From contig OZ014416.1 of the NCBI GenBank assembly GCA_963965975.1, positions 7,006,001 through 7,070,000 on the forward strand: a stretch of DNA of 64,000 nt. Direction: 5' to 3'. This document shows positions 60,827 through 64,000 of this stretch, piece after piece. The notes under the pieces are model-generated. The model did not search any database, was not told the origin of the DNA, and saw only the letters and a list, made by a program, of their open reading frames with translations. Position 1 is the first letter of the stretch; each line of letters opens with the position of its first letter. Made by a program: the position numbers and the translations under genes. Source of the DNA: Xestospongia bergquistia (Eukaryota; Porifera; Demospongiae; Haplosclerida; Petrosiidae).

Positions 60827-63806
60827 CTAGGAAGTTCTGCCATGATCTAAACAAGAGAAACAATATTGTGTTAATTGTGCCACATTTTTCAAATGTCACT
60901 TAATACATAAAAAGCATGTCATAGATGAGTACATGCAACTCATTCATGATCTAATAAATAATTATAACATTATAGTCCATTATATACATACTTGCTAAAG
61001 TATTTCGAATCTTATTAGCTAATGATTTCTTCTTTAGAGGTCCCTCTAAGACACTGATTATGTTATGCCATGTTGGAGTTGGTGCATTATCCAACCAGCT
61101 CTGTAAAATCTTGGACATCTTAACTTGGTTAGATAAGTTTGAAGTATATAATCCTTCAATAATGTCAGAATCTACTCCAAGTAGATCACCAATCTCTTGC
61201 CACTTAGCACTGACAGAAGCAAGTAATGTCAGCAATATGTGTTTTTCTGGTTTAGTAGCTAAAATGGCTATATACAAAATGATAAATAATACATACTTTA
61301 TCTATACTATTATATATTCATACCTTCAAGTAATAGTAAATCAATTTCATTGTCAGAAACTACAGTATCATCTTCATTGGTAGAAACTATAGTATACAAA
61401 TAAAAAAAATAAGTAAGTATATATATACACACACATATATATATATATATATTTATATATACATATATGTTAAAATACAAATGAAGACTTTAATATATCA
61501 CAGTAAGCCATTATAATATATGTGTAAAACTAAAAACTTACTTTTTCCATTAAACCATAGCTGTTCTTGTGGTAATAGATATGCTTTAAGACTTCTATTA
61601 TGACTACATGTTGTATATGTAGGACAATCAGTATTACATATAGCAGGATGATCTTCTATAGAACTGCTCTTATGTTCCTTACAATAAAAGCCAAAGTGAT
61701 GGTCTGCAGTATCTGTGTAATTAAGGTGATTTTTCACATAAGTTAGACAATGACAAATATAATGTTGGACAGAAACATAAACATTTTTATCACTTCTTCC
61801 ATTAAAGCCACGAGGAGATTTTACAACAATCTCAAGGAACCTAAAAAAGTTGGTCAAAGTAACATTATGCCCAGTCTTAACAAGATAAAATTCAACTTGA
61901 TCTCTAAAGATTTCTTCTGATGAGAGTTTCCACTTGTCTTTAAAATCAAGAAGGATTTTAGCAATTAGTGAGCTAAAGATACCTCTTGGAGTGTAGTGAC
62001 ATTTGAATGTAATAAGAAGAGGAGGAATGTCACTATCATTATGTAACAATGAAGTAAATGGAAGAGAAGCATGTACTAGAACACAAGGGAGAAAATACTC
62101 CTGTTCATTAGACTCATTTATACCTACAGGAGCAATGATAACAAGATGTTCTAGAACAGCTATTACTTGTTCTACTGATAACAGTTTATCCTTAACAGCT
62201 TCACACTGCTCTAAATGATGTTTTGTAAATCGACCAGATAAACGAAACCTGTCATGTTCACTTCTTTTCTTTATTCGTCGTTTAAAGGAAAATGTATTTA
62301 CAATTAAGTCTGTCACAATATCAAAGAGTAGCTGAGGATCAGTAATGACTACATTATGTAGTTTTGGTACATTTTTAAAATACCTTATTGTCCCTATTTT
62401 ATTGTGTAGGAACCAAAGTGCTGCATTAAATTCATCTCCAAGAGAAATGCTACATTCTTGTGAAAGACTTTGACATTCCTTTAAAGAAATTACATTCTTT
62501 TCAAACTTTTGCATACAGAAGTCAAATAACAACCATGATACAGGTATATCAAATTGATAGTCTCCATTTAAAGCTACCTCATTAACTAGATCTTTCACTT
62601 GTTTAATATCACTTGGGTTGAAGGTGTTCACTCCAAGAATAGGATTGCCACTTTCTGTTCATACAATCATGTCCCTAAAGTACCAGTCTGTGCCTTTTAA
62701 TTCATTTTCAAACTGATTGTTGATATGAAAAACTTTATCATCAGCGTCTCCAAGTTTGTCTTTGTGAGTGCCAATGATGATTACTTTTGAAATTGTCATT
62801 TTTACTTTTTTCCTCAAACATTTAACTAGACTTTTCCACAACCAAATAAACATTAATTTGACCTTGTTCATTTGTGGCTTTGAGTACTTTCCAATTGAGC
62901 TAATACTAGCTAGACATTGTAGAAGAACTTGTTTAACAGTGAAACTACTAACATATGGATGAGATACTTTACCAATACTAGTTTTATAAGTAACTTTGTA
63001 TTGAGTTTCAAGAGGCTCAGAAAGATTAAAGACAAGAAAGAACAAGGTGGAGTGTGGCACTAAAGCAGGGAGAACTTCATGGAACTCTGGTTGTCCTCCA
63101 CAATCTCTGAAGTAGATAGTAAAAGTTCGAACAAAGAGAGACTGTACTGTCTCAATAATGTTCTGCCGAAGTGATTTTTTCACAAGGTCATCTGCAGTTA
63201 TGATATTAGCTGTGGTTGTTTTAACAGAGCATGAATATAGCCAATTTAATGTCAATGCAATAACACTAAACATAAAAGAGAAAGAACCAATAATATTATA
63301 CACAATACTGCTATCAAAAGCATACTGTACTGGAACACGTTTCTGCATACGTATTTTATAATCATCATCATCTTCTTCATACAGTATAAAAAACCAACAA
63401 CTAAGAAGAGCTAAGGCCATTATGATTATATAATTGGTCCAGAACAATACTTCATTAGTACTGACATATCTGCTTTTATTCTGTGACATTGTTTTGAGAC
63501 AGCCAATCATTTGTTCATCAATTGTGCATATTTCCCAATTATATTTATCTACTGCAACTGTACAAGGTAACTGCTTAGTTTTTAGTTCTTCTAGTGTTAT
63601 TTGAGCTATTTTAACTTCTTCACATACTGGACTACTAGGTTGTTGATAATCTGATGTCTCAAATGTATGATTAGCAAGCAGATGCTTTTTCAAGGTAGTT
63701 TTACCAACAGAAGGTGGACCAACAGTCATACATTGAATAATATTCACCTTTAATGATTCTTCTCTTTCTAGTTGTTCTTGAAAGATATGCATGTATTTTT
63801 GTTCAT
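60827..63806 (-). pseudogene. Subtype B membrane GTPase / death-domain gene, second copy, with nonsense codon; 5' exon outside the window
   Basis: Exons match 48,166-51,197: exon 2 61,542-63,806; acidic linker 61,324-61,386; death domain 60,992-61,258; tail 60,827-60,846. Exon 1 lies beyond 64,000. The sequence is nearly identical to the intact paralogue, with P-loop GPPSVGKT, TM hairpin, DCGGQPEF and GTHKD. One codon differs fatally: CGA (Arg) in the paralogue is TGA here (near 62,658-62,660), just after the FRDMIV stretch, between G4 and the COR-like region. The frame stays open on both sides. A single C-to-T change at a CpG explains it; it may be an allele or a very recent pseudogene. Confidence 0.8.
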
Positions 63807-64000
63807 CTGCAAAAAAATTAAGTGATTATATTAATACAATTTGAATATTTACACTCACATACATTGACTAGTGTTGTTTTAGTTTAATTGCTAACATTTT
63901 CTTTTTCTTTATACATTAATTGGCAACTTTATAGTTTCACTATTTTAATATTAGTAATTAACATTAGTTGTTAAATGGAAAACATTTTCAGTTTTAATTA

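Larger units (their letters stand above)
52850..64000. repeat. Right-hand tandem segmental duplication, unit 2
   Basis: Direct copy of 36,725-52,160, lacking the 44,420-47,890 segment and running off the window end. It carries a relic fragment (53,930-54,880), a subtype A gene (55,129-59,936), a shrunken gypsy fragment and a subtype B gene (60,827 onward), both genes with premature stops. Confidence 0.85.

Overview
The window reads as AT-rich nuclear DNA of an early-branching animal, most likely a demosponge of the Amphimedon type (inference). The grounds are short GT-AG introns with genes packed closely on both strands, a TRIM-NHL protein, death-domain proteins with ankyrin and Roc-like GTPase modules, and a beta-helix multi-TM surface protein. 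No bacterial operon, tRNA, rRNA or CRISPR array is visible.

Left half (about 1-32,530): two tandem copies of a three-gene cassette. Unit 1 is 731-15,856 and unit 2 is 16,439 to about 32,525. Each carries a TRIM-NHL E3 ligase gene (+), then, tail to tail, a 27-exon ankyrin / Roc-like GTPase / COR-like / death-domain gene (-), then, head to head, a membrane GTPase / death-domain gene (+). The join between units is a 5'-truncated BEL/Pao-type retroelement tail (15,857-16,438), which cuts off the unit 1 membrane GTPase. Decay is complementary: unit 1 keeps the ankyrin gene and has a dead membrane GTPase, while unit 2 keeps the membrane GTPase and has a dead ankyrin gene. Both TRIM genes are open.

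Middle (33,016-36,560): a minus-strand gene for a secreted beta-helix ectodomain followed by several membrane spans. It has a likely 80-nt intron and a premature in-frame stop near its C-terminus.

Right half (about 36,700-64,000): the membrane GTPase family again, on the minus strand, in a second tandem duplication (36.7-52.2 kb and 52.85-64 kb). Two subtypes alternate. One ends in a C-terminal transmembrane exon (38,752-43,733; 55,129-59,936). The other ends in a short soluble tail (48,166-52,166; 60,827 to beyond the window). The first array unit is intact; the second carries separate nonsense codons in both genes. Relic fragments, a Ty3/gypsy integrase fragment and degenerate minisatellites lie between.

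The most notable content is the membrane GTPase family: four N-terminal TM segments, then a Roc-like G domain whose G1 (P-loop) and G3 (DCGGQP) motifs are separated by an inserted two-TM hairpin, then a COR-like region and a death domain. I know of no described system with this layout. With the ankyrin GTPase and TRIM genes it suggests a fast-evolving signalling or innate-immune cluster; that function is inference.
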